The notes under the pieces are model-generated. The model was not told where the DNA came from. It ran no database searches and was given only the letters and a program-made list of their open reading frames with translations. Shown in pieces: positions 1-8,111 of a stretch of 64,000 nt of DNA. Location of the stretch: contig NZ_BEWB01000002.1 in the NCBI RefSeq assembly GCF_003112555.1, positions 992,001 through 1,056,000 on the forward strand, in the 5' to 3' direction. The DNA comes from Streptomyces coelicoflavus (GTDB taxonomy: Bacteria; Actinomycetota; Actinomycetes; Streptomycetales; Streptomycetaceae). Every line of letters begins with the position of its first letter. Positions within the stretch are counted from its first letter, which is position 1. A program made the translations under genes and the position numbers.

Positions 1-1123
1 ACTGGAGCACCAGGTGGGCCGCCGTGCTCACCGCCACCACGGCCCCGAGGAAGACGGCAGGGCCGACGTGCCCGGGCAGTCCGGACACCAGCCACCGCGC
101 GGCCCCGGAGTCGGCGAGCGCGACGCCCATCGCCATGGTCGCCGCCAAGAACAGCAGCAGCGACCACGGCACGGTCTTCAGCGCGTCCTTGAGCCCCACG
201 GTGCCCAGGGCGGGGGAGGAGGCGACGACCGCGCCGATCAGTGCCACGACCGCGGGCGACACGTGGTGCAGCGGCTCGCTGCACCACAGGGCCACCACCG
301 TGGCCAGGAGCAGCGCGCAGCGCTTCTCCGCCTGCGTCCACGGACCGGTGACCGGGCGGTCGCTGTGCCGCTGGATCTCCTCGGCGGTGATGTGGACGGG
401 ACCGGCGCGGTCCGCCCGCCGCGTGGTCGTCAGCAGGACCGCCTCGGCGGCGAGATGGGAGGAGGTCACGGCCAGCGGCAGGCCGAGCAGCAGCCACTGG
501 GTGAAGCCGATCCGGTCCCCGGTCGCCTCCCACAGCACCGACACCGTGATCAGATGTGCGCCCGCACCGATCAGGGTCGCCACCGCCGACAGCAGAATCA
601 CGGTCGGGAAGAGCAGCGCCAGCATCACGACCAGTCGTTTCCGGTCCGCGAGGGCCTTGGCGAGGGCGAGGAACACGGGCAGCGCGAGCGCCGCCCGGCC
701 GGAGGTGGCCGGCACTGCGAAGGCCGTGACGACGAGCGCGGCCGTCGTCAGGTGCGTCAACTGCCGTACGGTGCGCGCCCCGCCGACCAGGAAGGCGGCC
801 GCCCGCCCCGCGAGCCCGGTCCGGGCCACCGCCGCCGCCAGCACGAACGCGCAGATCAGCAGCCACACCGTGGCGTCGCCCAGGGTGCCGAAGAGGGTGT
901 CGCTGCTGATCACGCCGGTCGCCGTCAGCGCGAGTCCGGCGCCCAGCGCGATGTACGTGTCGTCGATCGGCGTACCGATCCAGGCGCAGGTGGCCAGCGC
1001 GAACACGGCGAGGGTGAGGCGCGCGTCACCGCCCAGGGCGGGGAAGTTGGCGGGGACCGCCAGCAGCGCGCACAGGGACAGCGCCGCACACAGGGCCGCC
1101 GCCAGGCGGAGGTTCAACGTCAC
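1..1123 (-). CDS. SLC13/DASS-family anion permease, C-terminus cut by window edge
   Basis: About 374 residues are visible and the C-terminus lies outside the window. The product is almost entirely hydrophobic helices with short polar loops, and a segment rich in Thr and Gly around 'AVPATSGRAALALPVFL' resembles the substrate-binding hairpins of the SLC13/DASS sodium-coupled carboxylate/sulfate transporters (family assignment by pattern, not by alignment). The GTG start was chosen because GGGAG lies about 10 bases upstream and the upstream ATG is in another frame that stops here. It is transcribed in the same direction as the two-component operon 84 bases upstream, and a TGAAG-N4-CTTCA site sits in that gap. 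Substrate unknown. Confidence 0.75.
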   Translation of the reverse strand, partial: MTLNLRLAAALCAALSLCALLAVPANFPALGGDARLTLAVFALATCAWIGTPIDDTYIALGAGLALTATGVISSDTLFGTLGDATVWLLICAFVLAAAVARTGLAGRAAAFLVGGARTVRQLTHLTTAALVVTAFAVPATSGRAALALPVFLALAKALADRKRLVVMLALLFPTVILLSAVATLIGAGAHLITVSVLWEATGDRIGFTQWLLLGLPLAVTSSHLAAEAVLLTTTRRADRAGPVHITAEEIQRHSDRPVTGPWTQAEKRCALLLATVVALWCSEPLHHVSPAVVALIGAVVASSPALGTVGLKDALKTVPWSLLLFLAATMAMGVALADSGAARWLVSGLPGHVGPAVFLGAVVAVSTAAHLVLQ

Positions 1124-1169
1124 GCCCTCGAGGGTTCTCCCGGGCGGTGAGTCCTCAATGAGCCCGACA

Positions 1170-1183
1170 TGAAGGAAACTTCA
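1170..1183. promoter_or_regulatory. TGAAG-N4-CTTCA inverted repeat upstream of the permease
   Basis: Perfect 5-bp arms separated by GAAA. The same arm sequence and the same 4-bp spacer occur at 3622-3635, upstream of the two-component operon. Position between the regulator stop codon and the permease start suggests an operator. Inferred binding partner: the adjacent OmpR-type regulator. Confidence 0.4.
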
Positions 1184-1207
1184 CACGAAAGCCGGTCATC
1201 CCGCCGT

Positions 1208-1870
1208 TCACCCCGGCAGCCGGTACCCCATGCCCCGCACCGTCTCCACCCGCTGCGCCCCCAGCTTCTTGCGCAGCGCCCGCACATAGACGTCCACGAT
1301 GTTGGAGCCCGGGTCGAAGTCGTAGCCCCACACGTGGGACAGGATCTGCTCCCGCGACAGGACCTGCCCCGGATGCCGCAGGAACAGTTCGAGCAGCACG
1401 AACTCACGGGCCGTCAGGTCCACCGTCCGCTGTCCGGCACGGGCCCGGCGGGTGCGCAGGTCCAGGGAGAGGTCGCCGGACCGCAGCACCGTCACCTCGG
1501 GCGCCCTGGCCGCCGTACGCAGCCGCAGCCGCACCCGGGCGAGCAGTTCCTCGAAGCGGAACGGTTTGGTCATCCAGTCGTCGGCGCCGCCCTCCAGGCC
1601 GGCCACCGTGTCCCGTACGGAGTCCCTGGCGGTCAGCACGATCACCGGGGTCGTCACCCGGGACTCGCGCAGTTCGCGCAGGACCGTGAAGCCGTCCCGG
1701 CCGGGCAGCCCGATGTCCAGGACGACCAGGTCGAAACGGCCGGTGAGGGCGTACTCGTAGGCGGCGTCGCCGTCGGCGACCGCGGTGGTGGTGAAGCCGT
1801 TGGCGCGCAGGCCCTTCTCGACGAAGGAGGCGATGCGTTCCTCGTCCTCGACGATGAGGATGCGGTTCAT
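1208..1870 (-). CDS. OmpR-family two-component response regulator
   Basis: 220 aa. Residues 1-115 form a receiver domain: acidic pair in 'ILIVEDEE', phosphoacceptor Asp52 in 'LVVLDIGLPG', Thr in 'VLTARD' and Lys in 'MTKPF'. Residues about 125-220 form a winged-helix DNA-binding domain ending 'ETVRGMGYRLPG', as usual for the OmpR/PhoB class. Its ATG overlaps the stop codon of the sensor kinase gene (ATGA), so the two are translationally coupled. Likely targets are its own operon and the downstream permease, each carrying the same inverted repeat. The stimulus is unknown. Confidence 0.92.
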   Translation of the reverse strand: MNRILIVEDEERIASFVEKGLRANGFTTTAVADGDAAYEYALTGRFDLVVLDIGLPGRDGFTVLRELRESRVTTPVIVLTARDSVRDTVAGLEGGADDWMTKPFRFEELLARVRLRLRTAARAPEVTVLRSGDLSLDLRTRRARAGQRTVDLTAREFVLLELFLRHPGQVLSREQILSHVWGYDFDPGSNIVDVYVRALRKKLGAQRVETVRGMGYRLPG

Positions 1871-3348
1871 GGTCGTGCCTCTTCCAGAGTGAGTACGAAG
1901 GTGACGCCGCCGCCCTCGGTGGGGCGCAGGCCGACCCGGCCGCCGTGGCCCTCGGCGATGGCCCGCACGATGGACAGCCCGAGCCCGGCGCCGGTGCCGC
2001 GCACCCCGCGTCGTGCGGTGCCGCGCCGGAACCGCTCGAAGATCACCTCGGTGTCCTGCGGCTGGACGCCGGGTCCCGAGTCGGCGACGTACAGCTCGAT
2101 GCGCGGGCCGTCGGCGCGGGACCCCATGCGGATCCGCTGTCCCGCCGTGGTGTGCTGCACGGCGTTCTGCGCGAGCTGCACCATGGCCTGGGTGATGCGC
2201 TGGGGGTCGAGAAGGACCTCCCGGTCGGCGACCCCGTCCAGCACCCACTCCCGGTCGCCCAGGGTGCGGGCCTTGACGTAGACGTCGGCGGTGAGTTCGG
2301 CGAGCTGCACCGGCTCGGGGGTGACGAAGTCGGGGCGCTCGGCCTTGGCGAGCAGCAGCAGGTCCTCGACGATGCGGCTCATCCGGTCCAGTTCGTCGGT
2401 GACGAGGCGGACGGTCTCCTCGCGCTCCGCCGGATCGTCGCCCATCAGCTCCAGGTGGCCGCGCACGATGGTGATCGGGGTGCGCAGCTCGTGGCCCGCG
2501 TCGTCGACGAACCGGCGCTGGGTGGCGAAGGCGCGCTCCAGGCGGTCCAGCATCGCGTTGAAGGTCTCGGCGAGCGCCGCCACGTCGTCGTGGCCGTGCA
2601 CCGGGATGCGCCGGGTCAGGTCCTGCTCGGTGAGCTGGGCCGCGGTCGTGCGCACCAGCCGCACCGGTTTCAGGATGCGGCCCGCCACCACCCAGGCGAT
2701 GCCGGTCGTCATCAGCAGGGCGACGCCGGAGATGGCGAGCAGGACGCGGAACACCTCGTCGGCGCGGGCCTGTTCGCGCCCCGGGTGGAAGGCGACCACG
2801 AACGCGGCCGCCGGTTCGCCGCCGTAGCGGGCCACGGTGACCTTGGCCCAGCGGATCTCGCCCTCGGGCCGGTCCAGGGTGCCGGAGGAGTCGGGGGAGG
2901 CGTAGATGCGGCGCCGGGCGTCGGCGTCCTCGTGCAGCGGACGGTCGACCGGGATCTCCCGCTGCTGGATGATCTGCGTGGGCCTGCTGCCGACCTCGCC
3001 CACCAGACCGACCAGCTCCTCGTCCAGGTCGGCGTACTGCCGCTCCAGGAAGACCCGCAGCAGCCGTCCCGGGTCGGTGAACGGGCGGCCGGTCTCGGGG
3101 TCGAAGCCCTGTTCCTCGAAGTTGGCGAACTCGCCGGCCTCTTGGGCGAGCAGGCCGTTGATCCGCTGGTCCGTGTCGCGCAGCAGGATCGAGCGGGTGG
3201 TCGCCGCGACCGAGGCCAGCGCGACCGCCATCACGAGCAGCAGCCACAGCAGGATGCGGACCCGGGCCGAGACCCGGCGGCGCTCGCGCTCACCCGTCGC
3301 CGGGGCCGTCGTCGGCGTCCTGGCCCCGGTCGTCGTCATCGTCGTCAT
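1867..3348 (-). CDS. two-component sensor histidine kinase
   Basis: 493 aa membrane kinase. Membrane helix at about 32-50, an extracytoplasmic sensor of about 150 residues, second helix at about 201-224, HAMP linker to about 275, phosphoacceptor His286 in 'DDAGHELRTP', then an HATPase with N box (Asn395), 'DSGPGV' and 'GAGLGLSI'. It phosphorylates the regulator encoded just downstream. The start is one of two ATGs at 3348 or 3339. Either overlaps the upstream small secreted-protein gene by 50-59 bases, and no later in-frame start precedes the first helix. The overlap implies coupled expression of all three products. Confidence 0.9.
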   Translation of the reverse strand: MTTMTTTGARTPTTAPATGERERRRVSARVRILLWLLLVMAVALASVAATTRSILLRDTDQRINGLLAQEAGEFANFEEQGFDPETGRPFTDPGRLLRVFLERQYADLDEELVGLVGEVGSRPTQIIQQREIPVDRPLHEDADARRRIYASPDSSGTLDRPEGEIRWAKVTVARYGGEPAAAFVVAFHPGREQARADEVFRVLLAISGVALLMTTGIAWVVAGRILKPVRLVRTTAAQLTEQDLTRRIPVHGHDDVAALAETFNAMLDRLERAFATQRRFVDDAGHELRTPITIVRGHLELMGDDPAEREETVRLVTDELDRMSRIVEDLLLLAKAERPDFVTPEPVQLAELTADVYVKARTLGDREWVLDGVADREVLLDPQRITQAMVQLAQNAVQHTTAGQRIRMGSRADGPRIELYVADSGPGVQPQDTEVIFERFRRGTARRGVRGTGAGLGLSIVRAIAEGHGGRVGLRPTEGGGVTFVLTLEEARP

Positions 3349-3574
3349 CCGAAGGGCCGTCGGTGACCGGCGGCCGCGTCACCACCTGGTCGCTGGGCGT
3401 CGGCTCGGGCGAGGAGGAGGCCGGCGCCGGGGTGGGGGAGCCGCTCTCCAGCTCCACCCTGGCCGGGACCTTCGGCTCCTGCGGGTTGTCGGTCAGGGCG
3501 AAACTGGTCGCGGCGATGCCGAGGGGGATCAGGACGACGGCCGCGAGGGCCGCCATGCGGCGGGAGAAGACCAT
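3290..3574 (-). CDS. small secreted or membrane-anchored acidic protein
   Basis: 94 aa, no family recognised. Residues 1-28 look like a signal peptide or anchor (basic 'FSRR', then a hydrophobic core and 'SFALTDNP'). The rest is a Pro/Ser/Thr-rich linker followed by a run of Asp (seven in a row near residue 80), probably cation-binding. It is the first gene of the three-gene two-component operon and overlaps the kinase gene by up to 59 bases. This suggests an accessory extracytoplasmic role, for example ligand or metal presentation to the sensor (inference only). An alternative start is Met7. Confidence 0.7.
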   Translation of the reverse strand: MVFSRRMAALAAVVLIPLGIAATSFALTDNPQEPKVPARVELESGSPTPAPASSSPEPTPSDQVVTRPPVTDGPSDDDDDDDRGQDADDGPGDG

Positions 3575-3621
3575 GGCGTTGATTCTGCGCGAGTCTTCCG
3601 GCGGGCCGGATGAGTACGGCG

Positions 3622-3635
3622 TGAAGAACTCTTCA
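3622..3635. promoter_or_regulatory. TGAAG-N4-CTTCA inverted repeat upstream of the two-component operon
   Basis: Perfect 5-bp arms around AACT, 48 bases before the first gene of the operon, in an unusually AT-rich patch. It matches the site at 1170-1183 in arms and spacing. Probable autoregulatory operator. Confidence 0.4.
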
Positions 3636-3659
3636 TCTGCTTTCTCGGGCCGTCCGTCG

Positions 3660-3724
3660 CCTGCGGCTGCGTCGTGGCTGGTCGCGCAGTTCCCCGCGCC
3701 CCTTTGGGGCGCTCCCGCTCGGGG
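3660..3724 (-). repeat. intergenic repeat family A, copy 1
   Basis: Read on the minus strand it begins after the stop of the RAM gene with a hairpin (GCGCCCC, AAA, GGGGCGC) and continues with GGGGAACTGCGCGACCAGCC. Related copies lie at 13168-13240 and 19895-19970. In each case the element is in sense orientation directly downstream of a stop codon. I recognise this as a common Streptomyces intergenic repeat; it probably acts as a 3' end or terminator. Confidence 0.6.
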
Positions 3725-3727
3725 CGA

Positions 3728-4009
3728 TCAGTTGTCCAGGCCGATGGCGAACGCCGCTTCCAGGTCGTGCTGGGAGTACGTGCGGAACGCCACGTGGGTG
3801 TCGGTGCCCTCCACGCCGGGGATCTTGCTGATCCGGCCGGGGATGACGTCGGCCAGGTCCTCGTGCTTGCTCACCCGCACCATGGCGATCAGGTCGTAGG
3901 TGCCGGTGACGGAGAAGACCTCGCTGACGCTCTCCAGCGCGGCGATCTGCTCCGCGATCTCGGGAATGCGGTCCACGCTGGTCTTGATGAGGACGATCGC
4001 GCTGATCAC
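3728..4009 (-). CDS. stand-alone Lrp/AsnC ligand-binding (RAM) domain protein
   Basis: 93 aa, consisting only of the alpha-beta RAM domain of Lrp/AsnC regulators ('ISAIVLIKTSVDRIPEIAE', then 'VFSVTGTYDLIAMVRV' and 'VEGTDTHVAFRTYS'). The helix-turn-helix half of the family is absent, so it is unlikely to bind DNA alone. It may oligomerise with full Lrp proteins or sense amino acids independently. The GTG start is fixed by GGGAGAG upstream and overlaps the rhomboid stop codon (GTGA), so the pair is co-translated. Confidence 0.85.
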   Translation of the reverse strand: MISAIVLIKTSVDRIPEIAEQIAALESVSEVFSVTGTYDLIAMVRVSKHEDLADVIPGRISKIPGVEGTDTHVAFRTYSQHDLEAAFAIGLDN

Positions 4010-4776
4010 GGCTGGTTCTCTCCCTCGGGCGCCGCCACTGGAACGCCACCAACTGTAGTCGTACGCCCGAACCGCACCCAGGCGAAGGCGAAGCCGAGAC
4101 CGAATCCCACCAGGTGGGCGAGGTAGGCCACCCCCGGGCCGTCGCCGGCCCGCCCCGCCGCCAGCCACTGGAGGGAGACCCAGAACGGCAGCACGACCCA
4201 GGCCGGGAAGCGCAGCGGCAGGAAGAACAGGAAGGGCAGGAGGCTGGTCACGCGGGCCCGCGGGAAGAGGAACAGGAAGGCGCCGAGGACCGCGGAGATC
4301 GCCCCCGAGGCGCCGACCAGGGACTCCTGGGAGTGGGCGTTGGCGCCCGCGTAGCCCACCAGGGCCAGGTAGCCGCAGCCGAGGTAGAACAGGGCGAACT
4401 GGAGCCGGCCCATCCGCTGCTCGGTCATCGCGCCGAAGACGTAGAGGAAGAGCATGTTGCCCAGCAGGTGCACCCAGCTGCCGTGGACGAACAGTGCCGT
4501 CGCCGGGGTGAGCGCCGAACCGGGGGAGTCCTCGAACAGTTCTGCGGGGATCACGCCCCAGCGCCGGAAGTGGGCGCGCTGCGCCGCCAGCAGTTCCTCC
4601 CCGGTGCCGTACACCGGATTCAGGCCGGCCGCCGGGCTGAGCAGGAACAGCAGGCAGCACAGCGTGATCAGCGTGTACGTCACGGGCGCCGCCCGGCGCC
4701 GGGACGGGCCGCCCGGGGCGAGCCTCCCGACCGCCGCGAGCGCTCTGCGGGCCGCCGTGCTCCAGTTGCGGATCAT
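4006..4776 (-). CDS. rhomboid-family intramembrane serine protease
   Basis: 256 aa. A basic N-terminus is followed by six or seven membrane helices. The catalytic dyad is visible as Ser157 in 'GASGAISAVLGAF' and His221 in 'AHLVGFGLGF', and the oxyanion-side 'HGSWVHLLGNMLFLYVFG' is present at about 98-115. Rhomboids cleave substrate helices within the membrane; the substrate is unknown. It is first in a two-gene unit with the RAM protein. The ATG lacks a clear Shine-Dalgarno sequence. Confidence 0.92.
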   Translation of the reverse strand: MIRNWSTAARRALAAVGRLAPGGPSRRRAAPVTYTLITLCCLLFLLSPAAGLNPVYGTGEELLAAQRAHFRRWGVIPAELFEDSPGSALTPATALFVHGSWVHLLGNMLFLYVFGAMTEQRMGRLQFALFYLGCGYLALVGYAGANAHSQESLVGASGAISAVLGAFLFLFPRARVTSLLPFLFFLPLRFPAWVVLPFWVSLQWLAAGRAGDGPGVAYLAHLVGFGLGFAFAWVRFGRTTTVGGVPVAAPEGENQP

Positions 4777-4932
4777 GAATACAGAGCATGACGTAACGGG
4801 CGCAACGGGCCATAGCGCCTCGCCGCCGTGGACACGCGGGCGTCGGGTACCCGCCAGGCCGTAGGGTTACGTGCCACACGCACCGGGGGAGCCCGGCGCG
4901 TCACCGACACCGGAAGAGAGCGAACAGCCACG

Positions 4933-5172
4933 ATGACGGTTCCCCTGCCGACCGACACGACGCGGTGGCGCTGCACCCTCTGCGGCAACCTCACCCGCTT
5001 CGACGTGACCCGGGCCTCGAAGGTCGTCGAGTACGTGCACCTCGATCTGGCCGGCGAGCCGACGGTGGAGGAGCGCGAGGTGCTCAGTGAGACCGTCGAG
5101 TCGGTGCGGTGCCGCTGGTGCAACGCCGTGGACCAGGTGGAACTCGTGGACAGGCCGGATGCCGCCTCCTGA
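4933..5172 (+). CDS. small zinc-ribbon protein
   Basis: 79 aa with two CxxC pairs (Cys14/Cys17 in 'CTLC' and Cys60/Cys63 in 'CRWC') that should bind one zinc. No named family. The ATG was preferred over an upstream in-frame ATG because GGAAGAGAG lies about 10 bases before it and the extra N-terminal residues look non-coding. A TAGGGT -10 hexamer at 4862-4867 would start transcription about 60 bases upstream. It is divergent from the rhomboid gene and may bind nucleic acid or protein. Confidence 0.75.
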   Translation: MTVPLPTDTTRWRCTLCGNLTRFDVTRASKVVEYVHLDLAGEPTVEEREVLSETVESVRCRWCNAVDQVELVDRPDAAS

Positions 5173-5234
5173 GCGGAGCGGCCCCGCACCAGGCGGTCCC
5201 GGTCCGGGATCGCCCTGAGACATTGGGGTGACGG

Positions 5235-6578
5235 ATGGTGGAGACACACGGCGGGGGGCCGGGCGACGGCGCCGCTGAGGTGCTCGACCGCCCGCTGCCC
5301 GACGGCGTCCGCCGCCGGGTCGTGCAGATCGTGTCCGACGGCTTCGGCTCACTCACCCTCGGTGAGCTGCCCGCACAGCTGAGGCAGTACGCCAGGTTCG
5401 CCCCGAACCGCCGCGCCAAGTTCGCCGGCAACGCCATGGCCGCCGCCGTGGAGACCGACGCGCTCTTCCGGCAGCGCATCGGCGAGAAGCTCCGTGACGC
5501 CCAGCCGGAACTGGCCGGCGCCCTGGAAAGCGGGTCCGCGCCCCCGGCCGCCGACCCCTTCGACGTGGCCGCCGCCGCCTACGTGCTGCGCCCGCACGGC
5601 TGGGTCAAGCTGGTGACCGCCGCCGGCGAGGAGGCGCAACGCGCGGACGCCGAACGCGCCGACGAGGAGAGCCGCGCGGAGCTGGAGCGGCTGCACGAGG
5701 AGCTGGCCCGGGCCCGGGAGCACACCAGGACCGAGACCGAGCGGCTGCGCGCCGAGCTGGACGCGGCGAAGCGGGAGACCGAGTCGCTGCACCGCAAGCT
5801 GCGCTCGGCCCTCAGTGACGTCAAGCGCGGTGAGGCCGCGCTGCGCAAGCTCCGGGGAGAGGCGGACGCCGTCCGCGCCGAGGCGCACACCCAGGTGTCC
5901 GCCGCCGAGAGCGAGACCCGGCGGCTCAAGACACGCCTGGGAGAGGCCGAGGCCGCGCTGGAGGCCACCCGCAAGGCCGCTCGCGAGGGGCGCAGCGTCG
6001 AGGACATGCGCGTCCGGCTGCTCCTGGACACCCTGCTGGACGCCACCCAGGGGCTGCGCCGCGAGCTGGCGCTGCCCCCGGTGGCCGTACGGCCCGCCGA
6101 GACCGTGGACGCGGTCGAGCCCGGCCGGATGACCCCGAAGGACATCGCCAACCGCGCCCTGTCCGAGAACGACCCGGCGATCCTCGACCAGTTGCTGGCG
6201 CTGCCCCAGGCCCACCTGGTCGTCGACGGCTACAACGTCACCAAGACCGGCTATCCGCAGATGCCGCTGGAGAAGCAGCGGCTGCGGCTGCTGGGCCAGC
6301 TCTCCCAGCTCGCCGCGCAGACCGGCGCCGAGATGACCTGCGTCTTCGACGGCGCCGAACTCGTCGCGCCGGTGCTGCTCGCGCCGCCGCGCGGAGTGCG
6401 GGTGCTGTTCTCCAAGCCGGGTGTCACCGCCGACGAGCTGATCCGCCAGCTGGTGCGGGCCGAACCGCCGGGCCGGCCGGTCATCGTCGTCTCCACCGAC
6501 CGCGAGGTCGCCGACGGAGTGGCGCGCGCGGGCGCACGCCCGGTGGCGTCCGCGGTGCTCCTCAAGCGGCTTTCCTAG
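5235..6578 (+). CDS. NYN-domain (PIN-like) putative RNA-binding protein with coiled coil
   Basis: 447 aa. An N-terminal helical region (about 1-120) is followed by a long charged coiled coil (about 130-270, heptads rich in Glu, Arg and Ala). The C-terminal 130 residues form an NYN/YacP-like domain: 'HLVVDGYNVTKTGYP', 'MTCVFDGAEL' and 'VIVVSTDREVADGVARAG' supply the acidic residues of PIN-type nucleases. An RNA-processing or RNA-binding role is inferred from family. It follows the zinc-ribbon gene by 62 bases and may be co-transcribed. ATG at 5235; GTG at 5238 is possible. Confidence 0.82.
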   Translation: MVETHGGGPGDGAAEVLDRPLPDGVRRRVVQIVSDGFGSLTLGELPAQLRQYARFAPNRRAKFAGNAMAAAVETDALFRQRIGEKLRDAQPELAGALESGSAPPAADPFDVAAAAYVLRPHGWVKLVTAAGEEAQRADAERADEESRAELERLHEELARAREHTRTETERLRAELDAAKRETESLHRKLRSALSDVKRGEAALRKLRGEADAVRAEAHTQVSAAESETRRLKTRLGEAEAALEATRKAAREGRSVEDMRVRLLLDTLLDATQGLRRELALPPVAVRPAETVDAVEPGRMTPKDIANRALSENDPAILDQLLALPQAHLVVDGYNVTKTGYPQMPLEKQRLRLLGQLSQLAAQTGAEMTCVFDGAELVAPVLLAPPRGVRVLFSKPGVTADELIRQLVRAEPPGRPVIVVSTDREVADGVARAGARPVASAVLLKRLS

Positions 6579-6727
6579 CCCCTCGTTCACTTCCGTACCA
6601 ACCGCAACGTAGGCGCTCTATGCCCGAATTGACGGAACCGTCACGCAACGTAGTGTCAGGTGGACGTCACTGCAGGTGAGTTGTGGGAAATAGCGCGGTG
6701 CGTAACCGTGATTTTTCGGCGGAGGAT

Positions 6728-6757
6728 TTGAACTGATCACGAGTGGGTCACTAGGGT
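6728..6757 (+). promoter_or_regulatory. promoter of the first NlpC/P60 gene
   Basis: TTGAAC, 18 bases, TAGGGT: a good housekeeping-sigma promoter with a start near 6764, giving a leader of about 46 bases. GGGTCAC occurs twice as a direct repeat (6745-6751 and 6754-6760) across the -10 element and could be a regulator site. Confidence 0.5.
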
Positions 6758-6809
6758 CACCCTTCGAACCCTCGAACGGGTGATCCCTCTCAAGAAGGAG
6801 CTCGTCTCC

Positions 6810-7853
6810 GTGGCGTCCCACCGTCGTCCCAAGCAGCCGAGCCGCACGCGCGTGACCGTGCTCACCACCGCTGCCGCCGCCGCTGTCGCTCTCAGCTCCC
6901 AGGCCGCCAACGCCGCCCCGAGCGAGAAGCCGAGCAAGGACGAGGTCAAGGCCAAGGTCGACAAGCTCTACGAGGAGGCCGAGCAGGCCACCGAGAAGTA
7001 CAACGGCGCCAAGGAGAAGCAGGAGAAGCTCCAGAAGGAGATCTCCACCATCCAGGACAACGTCGCCCGCGGCCAGGAGGAGCTCAACGAGCTGCGCGAC
7101 GGCCTCGGTTCGATGGCCAGCGCCCAGTACCGCTCCGGCGGCATCGACCCCTCCCTCCAGCTCTTCCTGTCCGCCGACCCGGACAACTACCTGGACAAGG
7201 CCTCCACCCTCGACCAGCTGAGCGGTCAGCAGGTGGAGGCGCTGAAGAAGATCCAGGTCAAGCAGCGCGACCTCGCGCAGCAGCGTTCCGAGGCCTCCGA
7301 GAAGCTCAAGGACCTCTCCGCCACCCGCACCGAGCTGGGCAACAAGAAGAAGGAAGTCCAGGGCAAGCTCTCCTCCGCGCAGAAGCTGCTCAACACGCTC
7401 ACCGCGCAGGAGAAGGCCGCCCTCCAGAAGGAGGAGAACCGCGCCAACCGCGCCAGCGAGCGCCAGGTCCTCACCGGCGGCAAGTCCACCCCCGCCTCCG
7501 GCCGGGCCGCCGCCGCCTTCGCCGCCGCCCAGAGCAAGATAGGCACGCCGTACGTCTACGGTGCCACCGGCCCGTCCTCCTTCGACTGCTCGGGTCTGAC
7601 CTCCTGGGCCTACGCCCAGGCCGGCGTCGGCATCCCGCGTACCTCCCAGGCCCAGACGGGCGCCGGCACCCGCATCTCCTCGGCGAGCCAGCTCCAGGTC
7701 GGCGACCTGGTCTTCTTCTTCAGCGACCTGCACCACGTCGGTCTCTACGCCGGCAACGGCCAGGTCCTGCACGCGCCGCGCACCGGCACGAACGTCCGCT
7801 ACGAGTCGATGAGCACCATCGGCGGCCCGTTCATGTTCGGAGTGCGGGTCTGA
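6810..7853 (+). CDS. secreted NlpC/P60 peptidoglycan endopeptidase (RipA-like)
   Basis: 347 aa. Signal peptide 1-36 with AxA-type site near 'ANAAPS'; helical coiled-coil domain about 45-215; catalytic NlpC/P60 domain about 235-347 with nucleophile Cys260 in 'FDCSGL', His309 in 'LHHVGLY' and polar third residue His321. Such enzymes cut stem peptides between D-Glu and DAP. The GTG start is set by AAGGAG nine bases upstream, in place of an earlier in-frame GTG at 6780. It is the first of two tandem paralogues, and the equivalent mycobacterial gene is Rv2190c (from memory). Confidence 0.92.
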   Translation: MASHRRPKQPSRTRVTVLTTAAAAAVALSSQAANAAPSEKPSKDEVKAKVDKLYEEAEQATEKYNGAKEKQEKLQKEISTIQDNVARGQEELNELRDGLGSMASAQYRSGGIDPSLQLFLSADPDNYLDKASTLDQLSGQQVEALKKIQVKQRDLAQQRSEASEKLKDLSATRTELGNKKKEVQGKLSSAQKLLNTLTAQEKAALQKEENRANRASERQVLTGGKSTPASGRAAAAFAAAQSKIGTPYVYGATGPSSFDCSGLTSWAYAQAGVGIPRTSQAQTGAGTRISSASQLQVGDLVFFFSDLHHVGLYAGNGQVLHAPRTGTNVRYESMSTIGGPFMFGVRV

Positions 7854-7878
7854 CCGTGTTCGGCACCCGGGCCTGACG

Positions 7879-7952
7879 GGTTCGGCGTACGCGCCCGAAC
7901 CGACGCCCCGCCCGCCGCCCGAAGTCACCCCTGCCGTGCCCCCGTTCGGGGG
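7879..7952 (+). terminator. possible terminator after first NlpC/P60 gene
   Basis: Two hairpins: GGTTCGG pairing with CCGAACC across nine bases (7879-7901), and CCCCC-GTTC-GGGGG (7939-7952). No long T-tract follows, as is common in Streptomyces. Weak call. Confidence 0.3.
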
Positions 7953-8111
7953 AATCACGGCCGGGTCCTGTGACCCCCCGCCCCGCCGGTGACCTGCGTC
8001 AGCGGCGGGGCGTCGCGCTGCGCGGCCCCGGAGGTCGTTGGCCGGTGCCCCGCCGCGGGGTTACTGTCTGCCGCGTTTCCCCGTCCGCCAGCGGAAGGAG
8101 TGCGGCTTCCC

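Noticed and set aside
14..1172. Two long plus-strand open frames over the permease
   Set aside because: Arg/His/Pro-rich translation with no domain; they mirror the GC-rich third positions of the minus-strand transporter, whose hydrophobic helices are clear.
6579..6809. Possible c-di-AMP (ydaO) riboswitch before the NlpC/P60 gene
   Set aside because: Such riboswitches often precede actinobacterial wall hydrolases, but the conserved GGGGUGAAUC-type core is not present and the leader is only about 46 bases.
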